DNA of 56,937 nucleotides from Amycolatopsis tucumanensis (GTDB lineage Bacteria > Actinomycetota > Actinomycetes > Mycobacteriales > Pseudonocardiaceae). The notes beneath the pieces were generated by a model. The model did no database searches. It was not told the origin of the DNA and saw only the letters and a program-made list of their open reading frames with translations. Position 1 is the stretch's first letter. Each line of letters opens with the position of its first letter. The position numbers were made by a program, and so were the translations under genes. The DNA is taken from NCBI RefSeq assembly GCF_021654135.1, contig NZ_JAKGSD010000054.1, forward strand, positions 1 through 56,937, given 5' to 3'. Positions 1 to 10,382 of this stretch are shown one piece after another.

Positions 1-176
1 AGCAGCAACGGTCAGACGCAAGCGGCTGCGCCAGCACGAGAACGAGCAGCAACGGTCAGACGCAAGCGGCTGCGCCAGCACGAGAACGAGCAGCAACGGT
101 CAGACGCAAGCGGCTGCGCCAGCACGAGAACGAGCAGCAACGGTCAGACGCAAGCGGCTGCGCCAGCACGAGAGCG
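1..176. repeat. 44-bp tandem repeat array, four copies
   Basis: Four consecutive 44-bp units start at 1, 45, 89 and 133. They are almost identical; the only difference I see is one base near the end of the fourth unit. A degenerate fifth unit follows from 177. The array touches the left edge, so its full copy number is unknown. Since 44 is not a multiple of three, the repeat shifts frame in each copy, which argues against a repetitive protein. Each unit contains the string AGCGGCTGCGCC. Confidence 0.9.
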
Positions 177-249
177 AGCGGCAGCGGTCGGGCGCGGATG
201 GCGAGTTCCCGCGCGAGCCGAGGCGAGCAGTGACGTGCGTGCGGCTGGT

Positions 250-570
250 TCAGGAACGGGCGTAGTCGTAGGAGGCGGACAGCAGTTCGTGGAGTTCGGC
301 GTCCGGGATGGGGTTGTCCAGGGTGATCGTGTTCCAGCCGTGGCGGGACTGGTAGCCCATGGGGCGCATGGCGTCCGGGTGGCGTTCCCGCACGGTGGCG
401 GCCTCCTCGGCGTTGGCGCCGCACCGGAGGGCGATCGAGTTCTCCTCGAAGCCGATGTAGGCGAACGCCTTGCCCGTGACCTTCACGACGAGCACGTGCT
501 CACCGAACGGATAGGTCTCCACGGCGCCCGGCTGAGCCAGGCACCACGCGATCACGTCGTCGCGGGTCAA
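250..570 (-). CDS. MmcQ/YjbR family protein
   Basis: A 106-residue protein of the YjbR/MmcQ (CyaY-like fold, DUF419) family, whose members are small cytosolic proteins of unsettled function, sometimes annotated as DNA-binding. The family pattern is visible: an N-terminal helix (TRDDVIAWCLAQPGA), then TYPFGEH, VVKVTGKAFAYI, and a C-terminal HGWNTITLD segment. I chose the TTG at 570 because AGGGAG lies about six bases upstream and the family domain starts there. A longer reading frame to 672 would add a low-complexity Pro/Gly/Arg leader. It sits downstream of uvrB on the same strand, separated by 154 bp that contain hairpins, so it is probably transcribed separately. Confidence 0.8.
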   Translation of the reverse strand: MTRDDVIAWCLAQPGAVETYPFGEHVLVVKVTGKAFAYIGFEENSIALRCGANAEEAATVRERHPDAMRPMGYQSRHGWNTITLDNPIPDAELHELLSASYDYARS

Positions 571-593
571 CGGCCGCTCCCTCCATCCGGGTG

Positions 594-659
594 GCTGGGC
601 ACCGGCATCCCGGCGCCCAGCCACTCCCCGCGGCCAGGCCGGCCACCGGCACTCCGGTG
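594..659. terminator. Two GC-rich hairpins between uvrB and the YjbR gene
   Basis: One stem pairs GCTGGGC (594-600) with GCCCAGC (615-621). A second pairs CACCGG (644-649) with CCGGTG (654-659) around a 4-base loop. Neither is followed by a T-run, which is common for actinomycete terminators. They could end uvrB transcription on the minus strand. Confidence 0.4.
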
Positions 660-724
660 CCCGGCCACTCACGCCCCCATCCCGGCTGAGTCGCCGGCAC
701 CCCCGCGCCGACCACCGCGAAGGG

Positions 725-2878
<2,154 letters not shown>

Positions 2879-2927
2879 GGGAACCAGGGTAGGCCGACCC
2901 ACCGACAGTTTTCAGCGAGGCGGCGTT

Positions 2928-3182
2928 CTAGCAGGCCAGACGGCGGTCGCGGGCGGCGCGGGCCAGGCACGACTCGCACGGCATGCCGCAGATCCGCTCC
3001 AGCAGCTCGGCGCTCCCGCAGGCGATCGGCGCGCCGCAGCGGGCGATCAGGACCTCCGGGATGGGGCCGGTTTCGGGGATCGGGACGAGGTGGCAGACCC
3101 GGTCGCGCTCACCCGCGGCGCCCCGGCGCAGGCGCACGAGGGCCATCACTCCGGTCGGCTCGGCGTGGACGACGTTCCCCAT
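2928..3182 (-). CDS. Small Cys-containing hypothetical protein
   Basis: An 84-residue protein starting MGNVVHAEPTGVMAL. It carries three spaced cysteines (RDRVCHL, IARCGAPIACG) and a terminal CGMPCESCLA cluster of the CxxC type, which could bind zinc. I do not recognise a named family. The N-terminal strand pattern followed by a C-terminal CxxCxxC tail resembles small conserved proteins of unknown function found beside uvrB in actinomycetes, which is a recollection and not a search. The ATG at 3182 is preferred over an upstream in-frame extension that reads as non-coding leader. It ends about 50 bp upstream of uvrB on the same strand. Confidence 0.65.
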   Translation of the reverse strand: MGNVVHAEPTGVMALVRLRRGAAGERDRVCHLVPIPETGPIPEVLIARCGAPIACGSAELLERICGMPCESCLARAARDRRLAC

Positions 3183-3400
3183 GGGCGAAGCGTAAACCGG
3201 AATAATCGTGGAATCTTCGTGCCGTCGGCCCAATCCTGGGGGCCAGGACTGGTCCTGAAGGACGAAAGCGCTGGACCGCGGCCTGCCGCGGGGGTCGATG
3301 AAACACCCGAAAGAGACAAACCAGGCGTTCCGTTCCGGTGTGTCGTCCGGTGAGGTCGGTTCCGCGGGTTCCGAAGCGCGGGCCGGCGGAGGCAGCTTTG

Positions 3401-4654
3401 TTACGGCGTCGCCAGCACGGCCGCGCCGAGCCGGTGGCACAGCCGCAGCGCGAGTTCGACGTCCAGGCGGTTCTCCGACACCGGGCGGCCCAGCATCTCC
3501 TCCGCCTTGCGCACCCGGTACTGCACCGAGTTCTTGTGCATCGTCAGCTGGGTGGCCGCCGCGGTGTAGCTGCCGCCCGCGGCCAGGAAGACCCGCAGCG
3601 TCTCGCGCAGCCGGGCGTGCTGCTCGTCGTCGGTGGCGAGGTCCCGCAGCGTGTCGGCGACCCAGCCGCGTGCGGCCGCCATGTCGCCCGCCATCAGGGC
3701 CATCGCCCCGACCTCGCGGAACGTCAGGACCCGGTCGCAGTGCTCGCCCGCGGCGAAGGCCAGGTTGTACACCCGCTGCGCCTGCCGGTGGCTGCGCCGG
3801 AACCCGTCCAGCCCCTCCCCCGGGTCGCCGAGCGCGAGCCGGATGCCCGGATCGGCCTTCTCCAGCACCTTACGGACGCGCTCCTCGTCCGGCATCGCGG
3901 GCCGCTCCAGCGGGACCCACACCCACGCGCAGACCTCGTCGTTCGGCACGAACAGCGGCGCGCCCGCGCTGGGCAGGCCCGCGGCGAGCTCGGCCGCGAC
4001 CGCCTCCAGCCCGCCGAGCACGTGCCCGGCGCCCGGGACCGGGTCCTGCCACACGATCATCGCCAGGTGGGTGCCGCGCAGCCGGTAGCCGAGGCTGGTC
4101 TCGCTGGTGTCGGTGGCCCCGCCCTCCAGCAGGGTGCGCACCCTCGCGGCCCGGACCGCGCTGCGGTTGACCAGCCAGCGGTCGCGTTCCTCCTGGTAGG
4201 CCGACACCACCTGCTGCGTGACGCGGTCGATGAACGCGAACGCGCCGGTCAGCGCGTGCCCCATCATGGCGCCCAGCAGCTCCGGATCGGACTCGAACCT
4301 GACCGCCTCGCGCAGGGAATAATCGAGCAGCGCGGTCTGGCCGAGGTAGTAGGCGCGGATCAGGTCCACCACCGGGGTGCCGCGCTGGGCGAGACGGCGC
4401 GCGTACTCCATCGCGGCGGCCGGCGCCTCCACCCGGCGCGGGTCGATGCCGTGCTGGAAGATCCGCAGCGCGGTGTCCACGTTCTGGTAGACGCTCGCCG
4501 ACAGCAGGCTCACGACACTCTCGTCGTCGTTGACCAGGTTCGGCAGCTCGCGCGCGTACAGCTGCACCAGATCGCCGGTGAGCTCGGTGGCCCGCTCCGC
4601 GAGCACGGCGGCCACCCGCGCCACTCCTTCGACCGCGTCTGCCTCGTCCGCCAC
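3401..4654 (-). CDS. PucR/CdaR-type transcriptional regulator
   Basis: A 417-residue regulator. The N-terminal half resembles the RsbRD N-terminal helical domain (YYLGQTALLDYSLREAV, then VTQQVVSAYQEERDRWL). The middle is GGDEF-like, and the last ~60 residues form the PucR-type helix-turn-helix (AAATQLTMHKNSVQYRVRKA, then EEMLGRPV). Proteins with this layout usually control adjacent metabolic or stress genes. The start is GTG at 4654. It is divergent from the DUF402 gene, with about 50 bp between the starts, so the two may share a control region. The effector is unknown. Confidence 0.85.
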   Translation of the reverse strand: MADEADAVEGVARVAAVLAERATELTGDLVQLYARELPNLVNDDESVVSLLSASVYQNVDTALRIFQHGIDPRRVEAPAAAMEYARRLAQRGTPVVDLIRAYYLGQTALLDYSLREAVRFESDPELLGAMMGHALTGAFAFIDRVTQQVVSAYQEERDRWLVNRSAVRAARVRTLLEGGATDTSETSLGYRLRGTHLAMIVWQDPVPGAGHVLGGLEAVAAELAAGLPSAGAPLFVPNDEVCAWVWVPLERPAMPDEERVRKVLEKADPGIRLALGDPGEGLDGFRRSHRQAQRVYNLAFAAGEHCDRVLTFREVGAMALMAGDMAAARGWVADTLRDLATDDEQHARLRETLRVFLAAGGSYTAAATQLTMHKNSVQYRVRKAEEMLGRPVSENRLDVELALRLCHRLGAAVLATP

Positions 4655-4713
4655 GTGATCACCCTACCGTCGTGACAGTTCCCAAACTTATGTAAACCAG
4701 CAGAATGGGAGGC

Positions 4714-5241
4714 ATGACCGCGCACGCCGGGACGATCCACCCCCCGAAGATCGAGACCTTCGACGTCGCGAACCGGACCAACACCGATCCCAAGGGCATC
4801 GCCCGCGCCGTCGAGGAGTACCGGGTCGAGCCGTTCGGGCTCTACCTCGCCCGGCCCACCCCCGGCCGCGCCCAGTTCCACTACCTCGAATCCTGGTTGC
4901 TGCCCGCGCTCGGCCTGCGGCTGACCGACTTCTGGTTCCGCCCCGGGCACGAACGCGACCAGGACTTCTACCTCGACATCGTCTCGGTCGAGCGCGACGA
5001 CGCGACCTGGCGCACCACCGACTGGTACCTGGACCTCGTGGTGCGCGAGGGCGAGCGGGTCGACGTGGTCGACATCGACGAGCTGCTCGCCGCGGCCGGC
5101 GCCGGCCTGCTCACCGCGGGCGAGGCGCGGCGCGCGCTGGAGATCGCCTACGACGCCGTCGACGGCCTCGCCGCGCACGGCTACCGCGTGGACCGCTGGC
5201 TGGCCACCCACGGCATCGAGCTGACCTGGCGCCGCCGCTGA
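4714..5241 (+). CDS. DUF402 domain protein
   Basis: A 175-residue protein of the DUF402 (FomD-like barrel) family, small cytosolic proteins that include hydrolases of nucleoside diphosphate or CMP esters. Family features are the FHYLESWLLPALGLRLTDFW stretch, YLDIVSVERD, and the WYLDLVVREG strand followed by DVVDIDEL acidic residues. ATG at 4714 is my choice, but a GGGAGG only one base upstream is too close to be a normal ribosome site. The in-frame ATG at 4705 or leaderless translation remain possible. It is divergent from the PucR-type regulator. Substrate unknown. Confidence 0.75.
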   Translation: MTAHAGTIHPPKIETFDVANRTNTDPKGIARAVEEYRVEPFGLYLARPTPGRAQFHYLESWLLPALGLRLTDFWFRPGHERDQDFYLDIVSVERDDATWRTTDWYLDLVVREGERVDVVDIDELLAAAGAGLLTAGEARRALEIAYDAVDGLAAHGYRVDRWLATHGIELTWRRR

Positions 5242-5242
5242 G

Positions 5243-5262
5243 CATCCACCGATCGGTGGATG
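5243..5262. promoter_or_regulatory. Perfect 20-bp palindrome
   Basis: CATCCACCGA is followed immediately by its exact reverse complement TCGGTGGATG, one base after the DUF402 stop codon and 100 bp before the ABC transporter operon. It may be an operator for that operon or a compact terminator. Without a spacer loop or T-run, an operator seems at least as likely. Confidence 0.55.
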
Positions 5263-5362
5263 GCCGGTCACCGGGCGGCTGAGCGAAGTCCCGCCGCGGA
5301 GTCGATCCGGCGCCCGCCCCCTCCCCCGCATGCTGGTCGGGCGGAGGAAAGGGGGCGGCACG

Positions 5363-6280
5363 ATGCCGGTCATCGAGGTGCGGAACCTCAGGAAGCACTA
5401 CGGCGGGAAGCCCGCCGTGGAGGACGTGTCCTTCACGGTCGAACGGGGCGAGATCTTCGGGATTCTCGGGCCCAACGGCGCGGGCAAGACCACGACCGTC
5501 GAGTGCCTGGAAGGACTTCGGCGCCCGGACGGCGGCCGGGCGACGGTGCTCGGGCTCGACCCGTGGCGCGACACCGCGGAACTGCGCCAGCGGCTGGGCG
5601 TCCAGCTGCAGGAGAGCCGGCTGCCGGACAAGCTCCGGGTCGGCGAGGCGCTGGAGTTGTACGCGTCGTTCTACCGGAACCCGGCCGATCCGGACGCCCT
5701 GCTCGAACAGCTGGGGTTGTCCGGGCGGCGCGGCACGGCCTACCGGAAGCTGTCCGGCGGCCAGCAGCAGCGCGTGTCCATCGCGCTCGCGCTGATCGGC
5801 AACCCGGAGGTCGCCGTGCTCGACGAGCTCACCACCGGGCTGGACCCGCAGGCCCGCCGGGACACCTGGGAGGTCATCGAGGGCATCCGCGACCGCGGGG
5901 TGACCATCCTGCTGGTCACCCACTTCATGGCGGAAGCCGAACGGCTCTGCGACCGGATCGCGGTGATCGACGCCGGCCGCGTGGTCGCCGTCGACACGCC
6001 GGCCGGGCTCGTCGCGCGCGTCGCCGACGAGCAGGTGATCCGGTTCCGCCCGTCGGAGCCGGTGCCCGACGAGCTGTTCACCGGCCTGCCCGAGGTGCGG
6101 ACCGTGACGCGGCGCGGCGAGCAGGTCGAGGTCAGCGGCGTCGGCAACGTGCTGCACGCCGTCACGTCCGTCCTCGCGCGGCGCGGGATCGTCGCCGGCG
6201 AGCTGCGGGTGGCACAGGCCGGGCTGGACGACGCGTTCGTCGCGCTCACCGGCCGCCGGATCGGACAGGGGGACCGCTGA
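5363..6280 (+). CDS. ABC transporter ATP-binding protein (DrrA/CcmA-like)
   Basis: A 305-residue nucleotide-binding subunit of an export-type ABC transporter (antibiotic or drug subfamily). Walker A is GPNGAGKTT, the signature is KLSGGQQQR, Walker B is VAVLDELTTGLDP (DEL replaces the usual DEP), and the switch histidine is in VTHFM. A C-terminal ~90-residue extension matches DrrA-type proteins. The ATG at 5363 follows a strong purine-rich site (GGAGGAAAGGGGG). It is the first gene of a five-gene operon in which every junction overlaps. The substrate cannot be told from sequence; the partnered two-component system suggests envelope stress or antibiotic export. Confidence 0.93.
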   Translation: MPVIEVRNLRKHYGGKPAVEDVSFTVERGEIFGILGPNGAGKTTTVECLEGLRRPDGGRATVLGLDPWRDTAELRQRLGVQLQESRLPDKLRVGEALELYASFYRNPADPDALLEQLGLSGRRGTAYRKLSGGQQQRVSIALALIGNPEVAVLDELTTGLDPQARRDTWEVIEGIRDRGVTILLVTHFMAEAERLCDRIAVIDAGRVVAVDTPAGLVARVADEQVIRFRPSEPVPDELFTGLPEVRTVTRRGEQVEVSGVGNVLHAVTSVLARRGIVAGELRVAQAGLDDAFVALTGRRIGQGDR

Positions 6281-7017
6281 TGCTCACCAGGCTCACCGCC
6301 GTCGAGGCGAAACTGTTCCTGCGCGACCCGGGGGCGCCGATCACGGTGCTCGGCGTCCCGATCGCGCTGCTGCTGGTGTTCGGGCTGCTGCCGGACGCGA
6401 ACCGGCCGAGCGAGGAGTTCGGCGGCCAGCCGCCGCTGTCCGGGTTCATCGCGCCGCTCGCGGTGGCGATCCTGATCGGGATGCTGGCGCTGACGCTGTT
6501 CCCCGGCGCGATGGCGACCCACCGGGAACGCGGGGTGCTGCGGCGGCTCGCGGCGAGCCCGGTGCCGCCGTCCCGCCTGCTCACCGCGCAACTGCTGGTC
6601 AACCTGGCCGCCGCGCTCGTGGTCGTGCTGCTGATCGTCGTCGGCGGGCACGTCGTGCTCGGCCTGGCGCTGCCCGCCAACCCGGGCGGCTTCCTGCTCA
6701 CGCTCGTCCTGGGCACCACGGCGCTGTTCGCCGCGGGACTGCTGGTCGCCGCGCTCGCGCCGACCGGCCGGACCGCGGGCGGGGCCGGGACCGCGGTGTT
6801 CTTCCCGATGCTCGCGCTCGGCGGGGTGTGGGTGCCGAAGGAGAACCTGCCGGGGGTGCTGCGGGAGCTGGCCGACGTGCTGCCGCTCGGCGCGATGCTC
6901 AACGCCCTGCGCGCGTGCTGGACCGGCGGCGCGCCGGAGCCGCTGCAGCTGGCGGCGATGATCGTGTTCGCCCTGGTCTGCGGTGGTCTGGCCGTCCGCT
7001 TCTTCCGGTGGGAGTGA
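6280..7017 (+). CDS. ABC transporter permease (ABC-2 type)
   Basis: A 245-residue membrane subunit with about six hydrophobic segments: ITVLGVPIALLLVFGLL, PLAVAILIGMLALTLF, a pair around residues 105-155, AVFFPMLALGGVWV, and a C-terminal AAMIVFALVCGGLAV. The short loop THRERGVLRRLAASPV after the second segment is typical of ABC-2 permeases of the DrrB class. Its ATG overlaps the ATPase stop (TGATG), so the two are translationally coupled and should form one exporter. The gene continues the operon into the GT39-like gene by a GTGA overlap. Confidence 0.9.
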   Translation: MLTRLTAVEAKLFLRDPGAPITVLGVPIALLLVFGLLPDANRPSEEFGGQPPLSGFIAPLAVAILIGMLALTLFPGAMATHRERGVLRRLAASPVPPSRLLTAQLLVNLAAALVVVLLIVVGGHVVLGLALPANPGGFLLTLVLGTTALFAAGLLVAALAPTGRTAGGAGTAVFFPMLALGGVWVPKENLPGVLRELADVLPLGAMLNALRACWTGGAPEPLQLAAMIVFALVCGGLAVRFFRWE

Positions 7018-8531
7018 AGAAGTTGACTTTCGTGGGCAACCGAACGGCCCCGGGCGGCGTCAGAGTTGCGAAGCTCGCTCGCGTTCCCGTGCTCGCCATG
7101 GCGGGGGCCGTCGGGCTGCTGTTGCTCGTCACGAGCGGCCGCTACGGCTACTTCGGCGACGAGCTGTATTTCCTGGCGGCTGGTCGGCATCTGGCTTGGG
7201 GGTATGCCGACCAGCCGCCGGCACTCCCCCTGCTCGCGCACCTGGTGGACGCGCTGGCGCCCGGGTCGCTGGTGGTGTTCCGGCTGCCCGCGACGCTGGC
7301 GACCGCCGCCGGGGTGGTCGTCGCCGCGCTGATCGCCAGGGAGCTCGGCGGCGGGCGGCGCGCGCAGGTGCTCACCGCCGGGACCTTCGCGATCAGCGGG
7401 CAGCTCCTCGGCACCGGCCACTACCTGGCGACCTCCACGTTCGACCCGCTGCTGTGGACGGTGCTGTGCTGGCTGCTGGTGCGCTGGGTGCGCACCCGCG
7501 CGGACGGGCTGCTGGTGTGGGCGGGAGTGGTGACCGCGGTGGCGGTCAACGTGAAGTTCCTGGTCCTGGCGTTCTGGCTGGTCGCCGGGATCTGCGTGCT
7601 GGTGTTCGGGCCGCGCGGGCTGCTGCGGCGGCCGCTGCTGTGGGCAGGCGCGCTGATCGCCGCGGCCGGTGCGGCGCCGACGGTGGTCTGGCAGGCCGCG
7701 CACGGCTGGCCGCAGCTGGAGATGAACGCCGCGATCAGCGCGGAGGTCGAGCAGGTCTACGGCGGGCGCCTGATGTTCCTGCCCGGGATGCTGGCCGGAG
7801 CCGGGATCGTCGTGGGCGCGGTCCTGCTGGTGTACGGGGTGTGGCGGCTGCTGCGGTCGCCGGAGCTGCGCGCGTACCGGTTCCTCGGGGCGGCCACGGC
7901 CGGGCTCACCGCGGTGTTCCTGGCGACGGGCGGGCGGTCCTACTACGTGGCCGGGATGTTCGCGGTGTGCTGGGCGGCCGCCGCCGTGAGCCTGGAAGCC
8001 GGGGCGGCCGCGCGGTGGTGGCGCTGGGTCGCGACCTGGCCGGTGTACGCGGTCAGCGCGCTGATCGTGGTGCCGTTCGCGCTGCCCGTGGTCCCGGTGT
8101 CCTGGGTGGGCAGGGCGCCCGCGCCGGGGTTCGCCACCGCGGAGATCGGCTGGCCCGACGTCGCGGCGTCGGTGGCGCGCGCCTACCGGCAGGTGCCCGA
8201 CCCCGCCCGCACCGCGATCGTCACCGGCTTCTACTGGCACGCCGCCGCGCTGGACCGCTTCGGCCGTCCGCTCGGGCTGCCCGAGCCCTACAGCGGCAGC
8301 CGCGGCTACTGGGACCTGGGCACGCCGCCGGCGGGCGCGCGGGACGTGCTGTTCGTCGGCGACGACCCGGCGGTGCTGACCGGGCACTTCGCCGCGATCA
8401 CACCGGCCGGGCGGATCGACGACGGCCCGGGCTTCGGCCAGGGCACCGCGCTGTGGCTGGCCACCGGCCGGGCCGGACCGTGGTCCGCGGTGTGGCCGCG
8501 GATGCGGGATCTGGGTGTGGGGACCGGATAA
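7014..8531 (+). CDS. Glycosyltransferase family 39-like membrane protein
   Basis: A 505-residue polytopic protein of the GT39/PMT_2 (ArnT-like) superfamily. These use polyprenyl-phosphate sugars on the outer face of the membrane. The diagnostic start is YGYFGDELYFLAAGRHLAWG followed by DQPPALPLLAHL, with the acidic DE pair in the first extracytoplasmic loop. About ten hydrophobic helices follow, then a ~100-residue soluble C-terminal domain. GTG at 7014 overlaps the permease stop; TTG at 7023 or GTG at 7032 are alternatives. A glycosyltransferase placed between an exporter and its presumed two-component regulator is unusual. It may modify a wall component as part of the same response. Confidence 0.82.
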   Translation: MKKLTFVGNRTAPGGVRVAKLARVPVLAMAGAVGLLLLVTSGRYGYFGDELYFLAAGRHLAWGYADQPPALPLLAHLVDALAPGSLVVFRLPATLATAAGVVVAALIARELGGGRRAQVLTAGTFAISGQLLGTGHYLATSTFDPLLWTVLCWLLVRWVRTRADGLLVWAGVVTAVAVNVKFLVLAFWLVAGICVLVFGPRGLLRRPLLWAGALIAAAGAAPTVVWQAAHGWPQLEMNAAISAEVEQVYGGRLMFLPGMLAGAGIVVGAVLLVYGVWRLLRSPELRAYRFLGAATAGLTAVFLATGGRSYYVAGMFAVCWAAAAVSLEAGAAARWWRWVATWPVYAVSALIVVPFALPVVPVSWVGRAPAPGFATAEIGWPDVAASVARAYRQVPDPARTAIVTGFYWHAAALDRFGRPLGLPEPYSGSRGYWDLGTPPAGARDVLFVGDDPAVLTGHFAAITPAGRIDDGPGFGQGTALWLATGRAGPWSAVWPRMRDLGVGTG

Positions 8532-9757
8532 TGCCCGGTGTGAACCGCCGCTCCTGGACACAGTCCCTCGACTTCGCCGAGGGCCCCGGCGGGCCGCTGT
8601 CGGAGACGTGGAGCCGGCTGGTCGACCACTACCTGCCGTACCTGCTGCTGGGACTGGCGACCCTGCTCGTCCACCGCGCCGACACCCTGCCGCTGGCCGG
8701 GGCGGCGCTGGCGTGGTTGCTGCTGACCGGCCCCGCGATGCCCCGGCGGTGGCGGTCGCACGGGATCACCCTGGCGGTCTCGTTCGCCGGGACGCTGACG
8801 CTGGCGTCCCTGCTGATGTTCCGGGACGTGCTGTTCCTGGTCTTCATGCTCACCTGCTTCTTCGGCGCGCTGCGGCTCAAGCCCGCGCCGCTGGGCGTGC
8901 TGGCGCTGGCCACGACATCCCTGCTGATCAACACGATCGGCGCGGGCGGGCCGGGCAAGGCGCTGAGCACCGAGCCGGTGCTGTGGGTGACCATCGTGAC
9001 CGTGCAGACCGGGGCGATCTGCTTCGGCACCATCATCTCGCGCAAGGTCAGCGAGCAGAACGAGGCGCGGCGCGCGGCGCTGGAACAACTGGAGGCGGCG
9101 CAGGCGGAGAACGCGGGCCTGCACCGGCAGCTGCTCGCCCAGGCTCGCGAGGCCGGGGTGATGGAGGAGCGGCAACGGCTCAGCCTGGAGATCCACGACA
9201 CCCTCGCGCAGGGCTTCACCGGGATCATCACCCAGCTCGAGGCCGCCGAACAGGACCCCGGCGAGTGGCGGCGGCGGGTGGCCACGGCCACCGCGCTGGC
9301 GCGGGAGAACCTCGCCGAAGCGCGGCGGTCGGTGCACGCGCTGCGGCCCGGCCCGCTCGACGAGGCGCGGCTGCCGGACGCGCTGAAGGCGGTGGCGGAG
9401 CGGTGGGCGCAGCGGTCGGAGGTGGCGATCGAGTTCACCGCGACCGGCACCGCCCGCCCGATGCACCCGGAGATCGAGGCCACGCTGCTGCGCGTCGCAC
9501 AGGAGGCACTGTCCAATGTGGCCAAGCACGCCGGCGCGCGGCGCGTCGGCCTCACGTTGTCCTACATGGAGGATCAGGTGACGCTCGACGTGCGGGACGA
9601 CGGGTCCGGGTTCGACCCGGCGCGGCGCGGCGACGGGTTCGGACTGCCCGGGATGCTGCAGCGGGTGCAGCGGCTCGCGGGCACGCTCGCGGTGGAGTCG
9701 GAACCCGGCGCCGGCACGGCCATCTCGGCCAGCCTGCCCGCGATCGGAGCCGCATGA
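8531..9757 (+). CDS. Sensor histidine kinase (NarL/DesK class)
   Basis: A 408-residue kinase. The N-terminal half has about six membrane helices with very short loops and no obvious sensor domain, which suggests sensing within the membrane. A coiled-coil linker (SEQNEARRAALEQLEAA) precedes the HisKA_3 motif ERQRLSLEIHDTLAQGF, with the phosphorylated histidine near residue 222. The HATPase domain follows, with DDGSGFD and a GFGLPGM glycine box. It starts one base inside the preceding stop (TAATG), and its own stop overlaps the response regulator start, so this is a coupled two-component pair that probably controls the ABC exporter of the same operon. Confidence 0.93.
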   Translation: MPGVNRRSWTQSLDFAEGPGGPLSETWSRLVDHYLPYLLLGLATLLVHRADTLPLAGAALAWLLLTGPAMPRRWRSHGITLAVSFAGTLTLASLLMFRDVLFLVFMLTCFFGALRLKPAPLGVLALATTSLLINTIGAGGPGKALSTEPVLWVTIVTVQTGAICFGTIISRKVSEQNEARRAALEQLEAAQAENAGLHRQLLAQAREAGVMEERQRLSLEIHDTLAQGFTGIITQLEAAEQDPGEWRRRVATATALARENLAEARRSVHALRPGPLDEARLPDALKAVAERWAQRSEVAIEFTATGTARPMHPEIEATLLRVAQEALSNVAKHAGARRVGLTLSYMEDQVTLDVRDDGSGFDPARRGDGFGLPGMLQRVQRLAGTLAVESEPGAGTAISASLPAIGAA

Positions 9758-10380
9758 TCACGCTGGTGCTCGCCGACGACCACCCGGTGGTGCGGGACGG
9801 GCTGCGCGGGATCTTCACCGCCGAGCACGGGTTCGAGGTGCTCGGCGAGGCCGCGGACGGCGCGGAGGCGGTGGCGCTCGCCGAACGCGTGCGGCCCGAC
9901 GTCGTGCTGATGGACCTGCGGATGCCGGGCACCGACGGGGTGCACGCGATCGGCGAGCTGGCGCGCCGCGGCAACCCGGCGCGGGTGCTCGTGCTGACCA
10001 CCTACGACACCGACTCGGACGTGCTGCCCGCGATCGAAGCCGGCGCGACGGGCTACCTGCTCAAGGACGCTCCGCGGGAGGAGCTGTTCCGGGCGGTGCG
10101 GGCGGCGGCGCGGGGCGAGGCGGTGCTCTCCCCCGCCGTGGCGACCCGGCTGATGGGGCAGGTGCGCGCGCCCGCCCGGGAGGAGCTGAGCCAGCGCGAG
10201 ATCGAGGTGCTGACCCTCGTCGCGCGCGGCGGCACGAACAAGGACGCGGCCGCGAAGCTGTTCATCAGCGAGGCGACGGTGAAGACGCACCTGCTGCACG
10301 CCTACGCCAAGCTCGGCGTGAAGGACCGGGCCGCCGCGGTGGCGCTCGCGCTGCGCCGGGGGCTCATCGAACTGGATTAG
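9754..10380 (+). CDS. Response regulator, NarL/LuxR family
   Basis: A 208-residue regulator with an N-terminal receiver domain. Acidic residues are in LADDHPVV, the phospho-acceptor is Asp54 in VLMDLRMPG, the switch is in LTTYD and the conserved lysine in LLKDA. The C-terminal LuxR-type helix-turn-helix (LSQREIEVLTLVARGGTNKD, then SEATVKTHLLHAYAKLGV) occupies roughly residues 145-205. It overlaps the kinase by ATGA. It ends two bases before a convergent gene, so transcription from both sides must terminate within coding sequence or through antisense overlap. Confidence 0.95.
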   Translation: MITLVLADDHPVVRDGLRGIFTAEHGFEVLGEAADGAEAVALAERVRPDVVLMDLRMPGTDGVHAIGELARRGNPARVLVLTTYDTDSDVLPAIEAGATGYLLKDAPREELFRAVRAAARGEAVLSPAVATRLMGQVRAPAREELSQREIEVLTLVARGGTNKDAAAKLFISEATVKTHLLHAYAKLGVKDRAAAVALALRRGLIELD

Positions 10381-10382
10381 GT

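Noticed and set aside
1..176. CRISPR array
   Set aside because: The 44-bp units abut directly with no spacers, so this is a simple tandem repeat.
5260..6279. Upstream in-frame extension of the ABC permease across the ATPase gene
   Set aside because: The translation before base 6280 is an off-frame shadow of the ATPase; the real permease starts at 6280.
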